Below, piece by piece: positions 23,737-32,528 of a DNA stretch of 38,227 nt. The stretch is from positions 400-38,626 of the forward strand of contig DHQH01000079.1 of assembly GCA_002410125.1 (NCBI GenBank). The letters are read 5' to 3'. Made by a program: the position numbers and the translations under genes. The number at the start of each line of letters is the position of its first letter. Position 1 is the stretch's first letter. A model generated the notes under the pieces. It made no database searches. It saw only the letters and a program-made list of their open reading frames with translations, and had not been told where the DNA came from. Origin of the DNA: Alphaproteobacteria bacterium UBA5343. Its GTDB lineage: Bacteria > Pseudomonadota > Alphaproteobacteria > RF32 > UBA5343.

Positions 23737-25287
23737 TTATTTTTCGCTTGTTTCTTCTTTTGCATCAGAATTAGCTTGTTCTTCTTCATCAAACCAATGT
23801 TGACGAGCAGCCATAATAATGTCATTTGCTTCCGCATTAGTAAGAGTATCTTCACCTAAGATTTCAATTAGCTCATCACTAGCAAGATCTCCTAAATCAT
23901 CCAATGTTTTAACCTTTGCTTCTGCAAGTTTAATAAGCATCATTTGGTCTAAACCATTAATACCAAGTAATTCTTCACTAATACCAAGCTCTTCTTGTTT
24001 TTTACTAAATTCTTCATTTCTATTTTTAACAAATTCTAAAGCTCTGTTTTGAAGTTCTTGAGCGACATCTTCATCAAAACCTTCAATAGAAGCAATCTCT
24101 GCTAAATCAATTAATGCAACATCATCAATTGTTGAGAAACCTTCTGCAACAAGTAAGTGAGCAATCATATCATCAACATCCAATGCATCAATAAATCTTT
24201 GAGCTTTAAGTTTAGTTTCAGCTTGTCTCTTCTCTGCATCTTGAGTTTCAGATAAAATATCAATATCTTTACCGGTAAGTCCAGCAGCAAGTCTTACATT
24301 TTGACCTCTTCTACCAATTGCAAGTGATAATTGGTCATCAGCCACCACAACTTCAATTTTGTTTTTATCTTCATCAATAACCACTTTTTGAACATCTGTA
24401 GGAGACATGGTGCTAACGATAAATTGAGCCATATCAGGAGACCATTTAACAATGTCAACTTTCTCGCCTTGAAGCTCATTAACAACAGCTTGAACTCTAA
24501 CACCTCTAAGTCCAACACAAGCACCAACTGGGTCAATAGAACTATCATTAGATGTAACCGCAATCTTAGCTTTAGAACCAGGATCTCTTGATACACCTTT
24601 AATTTCTACAATACCATCATAAATTTCAGGAACTTCTTGTTTAAACAAGCTAGCCATAAATTCAGGACATGTTCTAGATAAGAAAATTTGCGGACCTCTA
24701 TTTTCTTTTCTAACATCAATGATATAAGCTCTAATTCTATCTCCATTAGAAAATCTTTCTTTTGGTATAATTTCATCTCTTCTAAGTATTGCTTCAGCTC
24801 TACCTAAATCAATAATTGCATTACCAAATTCGATTCTTTTAATAACACCATTAACAACTTGACCTACTTTGTCTTGGAATTCTTCAAATTGTTTATTTCT
24901 CTCAGCTTCTCTCACTCTTTGAGTGATAACTTGCTTAGCTGTTTGAGCCGCAATTCTACCAAAATCAATTGGAGGTAAACTATTAGTTATAAACTCACCA
25001 ACTTGAATATCTCTTTCAATTCTTTTTGCTTCTTCTAATGTGATTTGAGTAGCTTGATTTTCAACTTCTTCAACTACTTCAATATATCTCATTAGCTTGA
25101 TTTCACCATTTTTCCTGTCAATGCTAGCTCTAATGTCATGCTCTAAGCCATATTTAGATCTACCAGCTTTTTCAATAGCTGTTTCCATTGCTATAAAAAC
25201 ATCTTCTTTCTCAATGTTTTTTTCTCTAGCAACAGTATCTGCTACCATAATTAATTCAGGTCTTGGTAAAGCTGCTTTTTGTGTCAT
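23737..25287 (-). CDS. nusA: Transcription termination/antitermination factor NusA
   Basis: RNA polymerase-binding factor that affects pausing, termination and antitermination. The 516-residue product has the N-terminal polymerase-binding domain (ELIMVADTVAREKNIEKEDVFIAMETAI), the S1 domain (VNGVIKRIEFGNAIIDLGRAEAILRRDE), then two KH domains (DPVGACVGLRGVRVQAVVNELQGEKVDIVKW and SLAIGRRGQNVRLAAGLTG). The C-terminal part has two helix-hairpin-helix acidic repeats typical of Proteobacteria (IAHLLVAEGFSTIDDVALID; LGINGLDQMMLIKLAEAKVKTLDDLGDLASDELIEILG). Length is normal. GAAGGAATATAAAA precedes the ATG. Only 2 bp separate it from rimP. Confidence 0.98.
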   Translation of the reverse strand: MTQKAALPRPELIMVADTVAREKNIEKEDVFIAMETAIEKAGRSKYGLEHDIRASIDRKNGEIKLMRYIEVVEEVENQATQITLEEAKRIERDIQVGEFITNSLPPIDFGRIAAQTAKQVITQRVREAERNKQFEEFQDKVGQVVNGVIKRIEFGNAIIDLGRAEAILRRDEIIPKERFSNGDRIRAYIIDVRKENRGPQIFLSRTCPEFMASLFKQEVPEIYDGIVEIKGVSRDPGSKAKIAVTSNDSSIDPVGACVGLRGVRVQAVVNELQGEKVDIVKWSPDMAQFIVSTMSPTDVQKVVIDEDKNKIEVVVADDQLSLAIGRRGQNVRLAAGLTGKDIDILSETQDAEKRQAETKLKAQRFIDALDVDDMIAHLLVAEGFSTIDDVALIDLAEIASIEGFDEDVAQELQNRALEFVKNRNEEFSKKQEELGISEELLGINGLDQMMLIKLAEAKVKTLDDLGDLASDELIEILGEDTLTNAEANDIIMAARQHWFDEEEQANSDAKEETSEK

Positions 25288-25289
25288 TT

Positions 25290-25775
25290 TTATATTCCTT
25301 CTTTACTATCTTTAATTAATTTATCTGTTAAAACTAGTTTTGCCTTTGAAACTTCATCAAAAGGTAATTCAAAATCTTCACCATCAACTTCGATTAAAAG
25401 ATTTTCTTCGCTAATACCTTTTAAGATGCCTCTAAATCTCTTTCTATTATCTATCAAGTTAGCGAGTTCAACTTTTGCTTCATATCCTGCAAATCTCTCA
25501 AAATGATTTAATTTTGTAAGAGGTCTGTCAATTCCAGGAGAGCTAACTTCTAAAACATATTCTTTTGTGATTGGGTCTTCCACATCAATACTTGCAGATA
25601 TTGCTCTTGATGCTCTAGCAATTCTATCAATATCGATCGCTTTTCTATTAGTGTTTTCAATTAAAATCTGTAAAGTATTTTTCTCATCATTTAGAAAGGC
25701 TATCTTCACAATCTCAATATCCATATCTAAAAGAACAGGCTCAATTATCGATTCTATTTTTTGTTCTAAATTCAT
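25290..25775 (-). CDS. rimP: Ribosome maturation factor RimP
   Basis: Needed for 30S assembly (binds S12). The 161-residue product has the two RimP domains: MNLEQKIESIIEPVLLDMDIEIVKIAF, then LQILIENTNRKAIDIDRIARASRAISASIDVEDPITKEYVLEVSSPGIDRPL with the diagnostic EVSSPGIDRPL, and a C-terminal Sm-like barrel (RFRGILKGISEENLLIEVDGEDFELPFDEVSKAKLV). It is first in the rimP-nusA-ylxR-infB-rbfA-truB cluster, just downstream of the terminator at 25824-25843, so the transcript probably starts in the 40 bp between them. Confidence 0.97.
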   Translation of the reverse strand: MNLEQKIESIIEPVLLDMDIEIVKIAFLNDEKNTLQILIENTNRKAIDIDRIARASRAISASIDVEDPITKEYVLEVSSPGIDRPLTKLNHFERFAGYEAKVELANLIDNRKRFRGILKGISEENLLIEVDGEDFELPFDEVSKAKLVLTDKLIKDSKEGI

Positions 25776-25815
25776 TTCTTTATTTCTCTTAAGTTATAAG
25801 GCTTAATTTTGGTAT

Positions 25816-25848
25816 TAAAAAAAGCGGGTCTTCGCAGACCCACTTTTA
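25816..25848 (-). terminator. Rho-independent terminator of the metK-trmB transcript
   Basis: An 8-bp stem GCGGGTCT (25824-25831)/AGACCCAC (25836-25843) with the stable four-base loop, one wobble pair, and on the minus strand a run of seven T. It lies 70 bp after the trmB stop. Confidence 0.9.
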
Positions 25849-25917
25849 AGAATTCTCAAAAGTATTTGTAATCAATATACATAAAAAAAATAAAAAATCC
25901 AGTATTTTTTTATTGAA

Positions 25918-26658
25918 TTATTTAATTTTTTTATAATCCAAATAGAATGGCTTTCTACCTTCTCTTCTTGCTTTTTGTTCATACCTAGTATTCACCCAAT
26001 CTTTAGGAGGCTTACTCCAGTCTGATGCTTTCTTAGCACTCCACTCAAAGTCTTTATGTTTAGATAACTGATATAAGCTCCATCTCACATAGTTTCTATC
26101 ATCACTAACCACTCGTAAAAGACCGTCTTTTTTTAGGATTCTTGAAAATACATCTAAGTTTTCTTCAATAATCATTCTGCGATTCGCATGTTTTTTCTTT
26201 GGCCATGGGTCAGGAAATAAAACAAATAATTTACTAATGCTTCCATCAGGAATTGCATTTAATAATCTTCTTACATCTTCAGAAAACACTCTTACATTAT
26301 CAACACGGTCCTGCTCTAATTTGCCATCATATTTAGTGCCGTCCTCATAACACCCAGTTAAATGGGCAAGTAGGCTTGCAACACCATTAATGAAAACTTC
26401 ACACCCAATAATACCAATATCTTTATTCTTCAAAGATTGCCCAGCAAGATGTTCTCCGCCGCCAAAACCAATCTCTAACCAATATTCCTTAGCATTAATA
26501 TTATTAAACATTTCATCAAGGTTAACTTCATCACCTTCATTTGGTCTGGCAATATTGATTTTAGGTAAAAATTCTTCCACTAGTTTCTTCCTAGTATTAT
26601 GAAGAGTTTTACCTTTTCTTCTTCCATAAAATTTTATTGCTGATAAATCAAATTTCAT
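25918..26658 (-). CDS. trmB: tRNA (guanine(46)-N7)-methyltransferase
   Basis: Methylates G46 in the tRNA variable loop using SAM. The 246-residue protein begins with FYGRRKGKTLHNTRKKLVEEFLPK and carries the SAM-binding motif YWLEIGFGGGEHLAGQ, the acidic strand IGIIGCEVFINGVASLLAHL, and the TrmB signature FVLFPDPWPKKKHANRRMI. The C-terminal tRNA-binding end is TRYEQKARREGRKPFYLDYKK. Length is normal. It lies 3 bp after metK, the enzyme that makes its SAM, and the two end at one terminator. Confidence 0.97.
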   Translation of the reverse strand: MKFDLSAIKFYGRRKGKTLHNTRKKLVEEFLPKINIARPNEGDEVNLDEMFNNINAKEYWLEIGFGGGEHLAGQSLKNKDIGIIGCEVFINGVASLLAHLTGCYEDGTKYDGKLEQDRVDNVRVFSEDVRRLLNAIPDGSISKLFVLFPDPWPKKKHANRRMIIEENLDVFSRILKKDGLLRVVSDDRNYVRWSLYQLSKHKDFEWSAKKASDWSKPPKDWVNTRYEQKARREGRKPFYLDYKKIK

Positions 26659-26661
26659 ATT

Positions 26662-27831
26662 TTATAAGTTCTTCTTTAGTGTCTCAACAAGATCAGTTTT
26701 TTCCCAGCTAAATAAATCTTTCTCTGCAAATCTACCAAAATGACCATAAGCAGATGTTGGGGTATAAATAGGTCTATTAAGATTTAAATGAGTGATAATT
26801 CCTTTAGGGGATAAATCAACCACTTCATTTAATACTTTTGCTAATTTTTCTTCATCAACCTCAGCAGTCTTATTACAATCCACAAAAACTGATAAAGGTT
26901 TAGCAACGCCAATTGCATAAGATAACTGGATTAGACATTCTTTAGCTACTCCGCTTGCAACAATATTTTTAGCCAAATATCTCGACATATAAGCAGCAGA
27001 TCTATCAACTTTTGTTGCATCTTTTCCAGAAAAAGCACCACCACCATGAGGAGCATAACCACCATATGTATCAACAATAATTTTTCTACCTGTCAAACCA
27101 GTATCTCCATCAGGGCCACCAATTACAAATTTACCAGTTGGGTTCACAAAAAACTTATCTTCATCAACCATCCACCCATCAGGTAAAACATCTAAAACAT
27201 AAGGTCTAACAATTTCTCTAACATCACCTTGTGATAACTCTTCACTATGTTGAGTTGATACCACAATTGCATCCGCTCTAACAGCTTTACCATTATGATA
27301 TTCTAAGGTAACTTGGCTTTTTGAATCTGGCATAATTCCTTCTAGCTTTCCAGCTTTTCTATCTTTTGCCATATTTTCTAATATTCTATGAGAAAGAGAT
27401 ATTGCTGCAGGCATTAGATGATCTTCATAACCATCACCTAAATGCTCATCTTTAGCATAACCAAACATAATTCCTTGATCGCCAGCACCATTAACATCAA
27501 CACCCATTGCAATATCAGTTGATTGAGCATGGATATTATTCATAATTTCAACATTAGCCCAATGGAAGTTTTCTTGTTCATAGCCAACATCTTTAATAGC
27601 TTTTCTCACTTCATTTTTAATCTCTGCATTAGACACATTTTCACTACATCTAACTTCACCGGCTAAAAATACCTTATTTGTCGTTACCATCGTTTCAATT
27701 GCAACTCTAGAATTAGCATCTTTACTTACATAATAATCAAGTAAGCTATCAGATATTCTATCGCATAATTTATCAGGATGTCCTTCAGACACAGATTCAC
27801 TTGTAAATAGGTATTTTTCTTTTTCAGTCAT
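26662..27831 (-). CDS. metK: S-adenosylmethionine synthetase
   Basis: Makes SAM from methionine and ATP. The 389-residue product has all three conserved domains: YLFTSESVSEGHPDKLCDRISDSLLDYY (ATP site), GAGDQGIMFGYA (methionine-binding loop), and the P-loop-like region FVIGGPDGDTGLTGRKIIVDTYGGYAPHGGGAFSGKDATKVDRSAAYMSRYLAKNIV. Length is normal for bacteria. GGAGAAAAAACAAT precedes the ATG, and a near-consensus promoter sits 31 bp upstream. The upstream leader is too short for a SAM-II or SAM-I riboswitch. Confidence 0.99.
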   Translation of the reverse strand: MTEKEKYLFTSESVSEGHPDKLCDRISDSLLDYYVSKDANSRVAIETMVTTNKVFLAGEVRCSENVSNAEIKNEVRKAIKDVGYEQENFHWANVEIMNNIHAQSTDIAMGVDVNGAGDQGIMFGYAKDEHLGDGYEDHLMPAAISLSHRILENMAKDRKAGKLEGIMPDSKSQVTLEYHNGKAVRADAIVVSTQHSEELSQGDVREIVRPYVLDVLPDGWMVDEDKFFVNPTGKFVIGGPDGDTGLTGRKIIVDTYGGYAPHGGGAFSGKDATKVDRSAAYMSRYLAKNIVASGVAKECLIQLSYAIGVAKPLSVFVDCNKTAEVDEEKLAKVLNEVVDLSPKGIITHLNLNRPIYTPTSAYGHFGRFAEKDLFSWEKTDLVETLKKNL

Positions 27832-27861
27832 ATTGTTTTTTCTCCATTTCTAACGCACATA

Positions 27862-27889
27862 ATCATAGATAAAAAACCTCAATTGTCAA
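27862..27889 (-). promoter_or_regulatory. metK promoter
   Basis: On the minus strand TTGACA (27889-27884, perfect -35) and TATGAT (27867-27862, one mismatch) are 16 bp apart. The pair lies directly after the xre terminator and 31 bp upstream of the metK ATG, and is the strongest sigma-70-type match in the window. Confidence 0.75.
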
Positions 27890-27896
27890 TTGGCAT

Positions 27897-27924
27897 AAAA
27901 AAAGCCGGTGCATACACCGACTTT
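27897..27924 (-). terminator. Rho-independent terminator upstream of metK
   Basis: A 10-bp stem AAAGCCGGTG (27901-27910)/CACCGACTTT (27915-27924) with one mismatch, a four-base loop, and on the minus strand a run of seven T. It ends the transcript that comes from the XRE regulator, 180 bp earlier, past the type B repeat. Confidence 0.88.
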
Positions 27925-27984
27925 AATTTATTATTGAGTTTAACTACTGTCTCCAATCTGAAGTCTTTTGTGCTTCATTCCTGC

Positions 27985-28060
27985 CTGAAATATTTTGTGC
28001 CAATAGAAGTAAATTCAATTTTAGCCAAGCACTTCTCATACAAGTAGTATTTGAATGTGT
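27985..28060. repeat. Dispersed intergenic repeat, type B copy 1
   Basis: Aligns to 38140-38216 at about three of four positions. Shared blocks are CTGAA, TATTTTGTGC, AATAGAAGT, CATACA, AGTATTTGA and GTTT in the same order. ACTTCT (28031-28036) can pair with AGAAGT upstream (28005-28010) or, with one mismatch, AGTAGT downstream (28043-28048), so two alternative hairpins are possible. It lies in the 273-bp gap between metK and xre, with no gene. Confidence 0.65.
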
Positions 28061-28104
28061 TTGACTATAAATTAATTTGCAATTAGTGGTGCAAAAGATG
28101 AGGG

Positions 28105-28596
28105 CTACTCTCCGTCTGTTTTATAAGAAGTCTTAGACAAAGAAATAATCAAATCATGCAAATGTTTAGCTGTATTTCTATTTGGAATTTTATAATAAGC
28201 TCTAACAAGTTCAATAGTTTCTTTTTTACTCATTGGGTCATTCTTAAATTCATCTCTATCTTCAGACAAGGCCTCAACAATTTCATCTTCAGGGAGAATG
28301 AAATTTCTAGGGCTTTGATTTGATGTGGATTTATCCATATCTTCAAAGAAGAAAGAAACATTAACATCTAAAACTTTACTAATATCATATAATCTACTAG
28401 CACTAATTCTATTCATACCCTTTTCATATTTTTGAACTTGTTGAAAGGTAAGTCCTAATAATTTGCCAAGTTTTTCTTGACTGATGTTTAGTAGCATTCT
28501 TCTAAGTTTAACTCTGCCACCTACATGCACATCAATTGGATTTGGTTGTCCCGTTGGTGTTCTGCCTCTGCTAACTCTTCTTGAAACTTTTGTCAT
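28105..28596 (-). CDS. XRE-family helix-turn-helix regulator
   Basis: A 163-residue DNA-binding protein with an N-terminal Cro/C1-type HTH: NPIDVHVGGRVKLRRMLLNISQEKLGKLLGLTFQQVQKYEKGMNRISASRLYDISKVLDVNVSFFFED. The rest (about 90-163) is charged and helical. A regulator of this type next to metK and lnt is very common in Alphaproteobacteria and was probably inherited with this block. Target genes are unknown. A perfect palindrome in its own upstream region suggests autorepression. It lies between lnt and metK and has its own terminator. Confidence 0.92.
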   Translation of the reverse strand: MTKVSRRVSRGRTPTGQPNPIDVHVGGRVKLRRMLLNISQEKLGKLLGLTFQQVQKYEKGMNRISASRLYDISKVLDVNVSFFFEDMDKSTSNQSPRNFILPEDEIVEALSEDRDEFKNDPMSKKETIELVRAYYKIPNRNTAKHLHDLIISLSKTSYKTDGE

Positions 28597-28629
28597 ATTT
28601 AAAACCTTTTTCTATTTCTATAATTTCAA

Positions 28630-28648
28630 ATTTTGTACAATACAAAAT
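28630..28648. promoter_or_regulatory. Palindromic operator-like site upstream of xre
   Basis: A perfect inverted repeat ATTTTGTA-caa-TACAAAAT (19 bp), 34 bp upstream of the xre ATG and just after the lnt stop region. Size and symmetry fit the operator of a dimeric HTH repressor, and the position would overlap the xre promoter. Autoregulation is inferred. Confidence 0.5.
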
Positions 28649-28668
28649 GTCATAATATTTTATGAAGG

Positions 28669-30096
28669 TCAATATAAATCGACATTTGGTAAGAATACAT
28701 CAACATAATTTTTTTCATTAAGTCCAATGCTTGCAATCTCTCTACCATATTTATCAAATATAGCACTAATTCCGGAGTTAGCAACCCTAACCAAAGTTCT
28801 AGATTCTTCAATAGATCTAAACTTTGCTGATATGAGATGTTGATATGGTCCTGCACTAACTCCATACCATCCATCATTTGTTAAATTTAAAATCCATTCA
28901 GGCTTATTTTTTTCATTAACAACAGCATTTGGGAAGATTACTTCATAACATATAATAGGGCTAAAACTAGGAATGCCAGCAATACTCAATGTTCTTCGTC
29001 CTTTACCTTTCATAAAGTCAGCAAGCCCCTTAGTAATCTTTTTAATATTAAATGGTAGATATTTTTTCAGTGGAATATATTCCCCAAATGGAACCAGATG
29101 ATATTTATCATAGAAATCTTTAATCTCACCTTTTTTATCTATCACAAACATTGAGTTATAAGGTGAAAATTTCCCAGTCTCTATATTATAAGCATATCTA
29201 ACCAACCCTGTAATTAAATGTCCATTTTTTGGTATGGCTTTAGTTATTTCTTCTAATTTTGCCTTGTCCATATCAAGTGGATAGGGAGTTGCAGTCTCAC
29301 CCCATATAACTAAATCCACATCATCAAGGCCATCTTTCGCACTAAGTTCAATATGTTCTTTAAAGTTATTATAGAGAGCATCTTGGCTCCATTTTTGAAC
29401 TTGCGGAATTGCAGGTTGCACAATTCTAACCTTAAAATCGCTAAATTTAATTGGATTATCCTTTAACTTTAAATAACCATATAAAAAACTTCCGCCAATC
29501 AATAAAACTATTGCAGAAATATAAATAAGATATATCTTGTTTTTATAGGTTTCTCTGTATGTTAATTGATATATCATTACTGCAATTAACATTGTAAAAA
29601 AACTAAGCCCAAATGCACCAATTACACTTAAAACCTGTAATATCTCGTCTGAAAAAGCCCATATGGTTCCTGCCATATTCCAAGGAAAACCAGTAAATAT
29701 AAAACTTCTAATCCATTCAAATAAGATAAAATATATTACAAAAGAAAAATCTTTTAACAATTTGTTTTTGTGATAGGAACTAAGCCATAGAGGAATAGCA
29801 AAAAATAAGCCAAAGAAACTCCCGCAAGCAATCAGGGCGATTGGATATAGCCAACCAAAGTTAGTCACATCTACTAAAAGTGCATTACCAACCCAAGAAA
29901 ATCCATAAGCAAAATGACCAAATCCAAAAAACCACCCAAGCCAGAACTTATGTTTTTTAGTCTCAATCACATCATTAAAAGCAAAAAGAGCACAAATGCT
30001 AGCAAAAAATATTGGCAATACAAAATAAGGAGGAAATGCCCAAACGGAAATTACCCCAGCAATTATTGCTAACATATATATTCTTTTCAAATTCAT
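28669..30096 (-). CDS. lnt: Apolipoprotein N-acyltransferase
   Basis: Adds the third acyl chain to lipoproteins at the inner membrane. The 475-residue protein has about six N-terminal membrane helices (to residue 205), then the nitrilase-like periplasmic domain with the catalytic triad: Glu267 in VIWGETATPYP, Lys331 in DKYHLVPFGEYIP, and Cys383 in PIICYEVIFPN. Other signatures are SPYNSMFVID and NLTNDGWYGVSAGPYQHLISAKFRSIE. Length is slightly below the usual 500. It lies 7 bp from corC and upstream of xre, the standard order. Confidence 0.97.
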   Translation of the reverse strand: MNLKRIYMLAIIAGVISVWAFPPYFVLPIFFASICALFAFNDVIETKKHKFWLGWFFGFGHFAYGFSWVGNALLVDVTNFGWLYPIALIACGSFFGLFFAIPLWLSSYHKNKLLKDFSFVIYFILFEWIRSFIFTGFPWNMAGTIWAFSDEILQVLSVIGAFGLSFFTMLIAVMIYQLTYRETYKNKIYLIYISAIVLLIGGSFLYGYLKLKDNPIKFSDFKVRIVQPAIPQVQKWSQDALYNNFKEHIELSAKDGLDDVDLVIWGETATPYPLDMDKAKLEEITKAIPKNGHLITGLVRYAYNIETGKFSPYNSMFVIDKKGEIKDFYDKYHLVPFGEYIPLKKYLPFNIKKITKGLADFMKGKGRRTLSIAGIPSFSPIICYEVIFPNAVVNEKNKPEWILNLTNDGWYGVSAGPYQHLISAKFRSIEESRTLVRVANSGISAIFDKYGREIASIGLNEKNYVDVFLPNVDLY

Positions 30097-30103
30097 TTAT
30101 CTA

Positions 30104-30997
30104 TTACTTTTTTATATCAATATTAAGTATCATAACTCTCAATATTCTTCTTTGATCCGCTTCTAAAATTCTAAATTTAATATCGCCTTTATAACTAACA
30201 ATCTCACCTTTTGCTGGCACTCTTTTTAATAAATGGAATACAAACCCACCAAGAGTATCAATATTGTATTCTTCATCTTCAATTTGCTCAAATAAGTCAT
30301 ATCCAATAATCTCTTCAATATCTTTTATCTCAGCTCTTGCATCTGCTTCAATGCTATCTTCATTAACTATTATTTGTGGAGGGGTCTCAATATCGTATTC
30401 ATCAGCAATATCTCCCACAATTTCCTCAATCAAATCCTCAATAGTGATGATACCATCAACTCCACCATATTCATCAACCACCATCACCATTTGTGTTCTT
30501 CTAATTTGCATTTCTTGTAAAAGATTTAAGATTCTCATAGAAGGAGACACAAATAAAACATTCTTATTTGCAATATCTTCCATTGTCACATCATTGTCCT
30601 CAATGATATTTGCCATCACATCTTTTGCATGTGCAATGCCGATAATCTCATCCAAATCACCTTTATAAATAGGAACCCGTGAATGACCAGATTGAATAAT
30701 TTTACTCGCAATATATTTTAAGTCTCTATTATAAGAACAAGCCACAATATCGGCTCTTGGAATCATAACATCAGAGCATTTCTTGTTTTTAAAATCTAAG
30801 ATATTTTTAAGAAGTAAATGCTCATGCTCAGAAAAATTGATATTATCATCATCACAAGCCTCATCAATTAGCTCTTCAATAACATACCTAACATCCTCAT
30901 TATTTTTTTTCTTAAATACATTTTTTATTTTACCGAAAAATTTTCCATTACTATTTTTATTACAAATATTGGTATTTTCCGACTGCTCTTCTTTCAT
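30104..30997 (-). CDS. corC: CorC/HlyC-type CBS-domain protein
   Basis: A 297-residue soluble protein of the magnesium/cobalt-efflux CorC family (also called TlyC-like). It carries two CBS domains (CSDVMIPRADIVACSYNRDLKYIASKIIQSGHSRVPIYKGDLDEIIGIAHAKDVM and VLFVSPSMRILNLLQEMQIRRTQMVMVVDEYGGVDGIITIEDLIEEIVGDI). A C-terminal CorC_HlyC domain (YNIDTLGGFVFHLLKRVPAKGEIVSYKGDIKFRILEADQRRILRVMI) follows. It lacks membrane helices, as in this subgroup. Transport or ion regulation is known only by family. AAGGATAAAAAA precedes the ATG. It sits between ybeY and lnt. Confidence 0.93.
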   Translation of the reverse strand: MKEEQSENTNICNKNSNGKFFGKIKNVFKKKNNEDVRYVIEELIDEACDDDNINFSEHEHLLLKNILDFKNKKCSDVMIPRADIVACSYNRDLKYIASKIIQSGHSRVPIYKGDLDEIIGIAHAKDVMANIIEDNDVTMEDIANKNVLFVSPSMRILNLLQEMQIRRTQMVMVVDEYGGVDGIITIEDLIEEIVGDIADEYDIETPPQIIVNEDSIEADARAEIKDIEEIIGYDLFEQIEDEEYNIDTLGGFVFHLLKRVPAKGEIVSYKGDIKFRILEADQRRILRVMILNIDIKK

Positions 30998-31032
30998 TTT
31001 TTTATCCTTTGCTCCTTTGCAAAATATGTTAT

Positions 31033-31530
31033 CTAATTATTATAAGGGTTTTTTATATTAAATTCATCCATTATTTTTATTTCTAAATTTTCCATTTCTT
31101 CCGCCTCATCGTTATCGATATGATCAAATCCTAGTAAATGAAGCATCCCATGACATAGCAGATGATATAGATGATCTTTAATTTCTATGTTAGTATCATT
31201 TGCCTCTTTTTTTAAGGTATCATAAGAAATCACAATATCGCCAAGCAATACTGTATTTTCTTCTTCTATAAAATCTAAACCATAATCAATATTAGCAAAA
31301 GAAATCACATTAGTAGCCTTGTCTTTTCCTCTATATTCTTTATTTATTTCCTGAATTTGTTTATCATCAATAAGAGCAATACTAACCTCAGGAATTTTTC
31401 CCTTAAGGTCTATCTCGTCTTTAACTTCTAGAAATGTTTTGGTTAATACTTTTTTACAAATTTCATCTATTGCATCAATTTTATGCCATTCATCATATTC
31501 ACAAGCTATATCAAATTTAACTATCGACAT
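31033..31530 (-). CDS. ybeY: Endoribonuclease YbeY
   Basis: Zinc-dependent endoribonuclease for 16S rRNA 3'-end maturation and ribosome quality control. The product (about 165 residues) contains PEVSIALIDDKQIQEINKEYRGKDKATNVISF and the metal motif HGMLHLLGFDHIDNDEAEEME, with the H-x3-H-x5-H zinc ligands (HLLCHGMLHLLGFDH). I chose the ATG at 31530, preceded by AAGAG and just after the phoH stop; the 31569 reading overlaps phoH and has 13 extra residues. It is tightly linked to phoH and corC. Confidence 0.96.
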   Translation of the reverse strand: MSIVKFDIACEYDEWHKIDAIDEICKKVLTKTFLEVKDEIDLKGKIPEVSIALIDDKQIQEINKEYRGKDKATNVISFANIDYGLDFIEEENTVLLGDIVISYDTLKKEANDTNIEIKDHLYHLLCHGMLHLLGFDHIDNDEAEEMENLEIKIMDEFNIKNPYNN

Positions 31531-31531
31531 T

Positions 31532-32527
31532 TTACTCTTCATTGACTGCATTTTTATATTTTTCATCATAGGCTTTTACAATTTTAGCTACCAAGCCATG
31601 TCTTACAACATCTTTGTCGTCAAACTTAATGCATTCTACATTTTTCAAATTCTTTAAGGTATAAATTGCATCTCTTAAACCTGAAATCACTCCATTTGGC
31701 AAGTCAGTCTGGCTCATGTCGCCATTAACCACCATACGAGAATTTTCGCCAAGTCTGGTTAAAAACATTTTCATTTGTTGAACTGTAGTATTTTGAGCCT
31801 CATCCAAAATAACAAAAGCATTAGATAAAGTTCTACCTCTCATAAAAGCAAGTGGTGCCACTTCTATTACACCGCTTTCAAGTAATTTTTCAGTTTGCTC
31901 TTGTGGCATCATATCATTAATAGCATCATATAAAGGTCTAAGATATGGATCGATTTTTTCTTTCAAATCCCCAGGTAAGAAACCTAAATGTTCTCCAGCT
32001 TCAACAGCAGGTCTTGACAAGATAATTCTCTCAATTTTACCCTCAATTAACATTAATACCGCATAAGCAACGGCTAAATATGTTTTACCAGTACCAGCAG
32101 GTCCTAAACCAAAAACCAGTTCATTATTTATCATTGCTCTTACATAATCAGCCTGATTAACCGATCTTGGATAAATGTGTTTTTTTCTAGTTTTTAATAC
32201 GATTTCTTGTTCGTCTTTGCTGTTACGATTTTCATTATCCATATTTTTATCCTTACCATTACTTTTTTGATTTACAATTCTCATAATTCCATCAATATCA
32301 CCATCATCAACATCAATATTTCTATCTAATTTGTCATATATGATATTAAGAGCCTCATTAGCTTTATCAATTGCTTCTTTTGTTTTTCCAATAATTTTTA
32401 CTTGATTGCCCATCACTAAGATTTCGACATCAAATTTATCTTCTATTTTTTTGATATTACAATCGTGAACACCGATCATTGATTGAACTGTTTTATTGTC
32501 TTCAAACTCAAGAAAAGAACTATTCAT
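31532..32527 (-). CDS. ybeZ: PhoH-family ATPase (YbeZ)
   Basis: A RecD-like ATPase that partners YbeY in RNA metabolism. The product (about 331 residues) has an N-terminal KH-like region (NIKKIEDKFDVEILVMGNQVKIIGKTKEAIDKANEAL), then the PhoH domain with Walker A GLGPAGTGKTYLAVAYAV, LSRPAVEAGEHLGFLPGDLKEKIDPYLRPLYDAI, Walker B AFVILDEAQNTTVQQMKMFLTRLG and the sensor RMVVNGDMSQTDLP. The ATG at 32527 follows AAAGGGTAGT; a 32548 reading overlaps miaB. It lies between miaB and ybeY. Confidence 0.96.
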   Translation of the reverse strand: MNSSFLEFEDNKTVQSMIGVHDCNIKKIEDKFDVEILVMGNQVKIIGKTKEAIDKANEALNIIYDKLDRNIDVDDGDIDGIMRIVNQKSNGKDKNMDNENRNSKDEQEIVLKTRKKHIYPRSVNQADYVRAMINNELVFGLGPAGTGKTYLAVAYAVLMLIEGKIERIILSRPAVEAGEHLGFLPGDLKEKIDPYLRPLYDAINDMMPQEQTEKLLESGVIEVAPLAFMRGRTLSNAFVILDEAQNTTVQQMKMFLTRLGENSRMVVNGDMSQTDLPNGVISGLRDAIYTLKNLKNVECIKFDDKDVVRHGLVAKIVKAYDEKYKNAVNEE

Positions 32528-32528
32528 A

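Noticed and set aside
27832..27900. SAM riboswitch upstream of metK
   Set aside because: The leader after the promoter is only about 30-60 bases and shows no SAM-I or SAM-II pseudoknot features.
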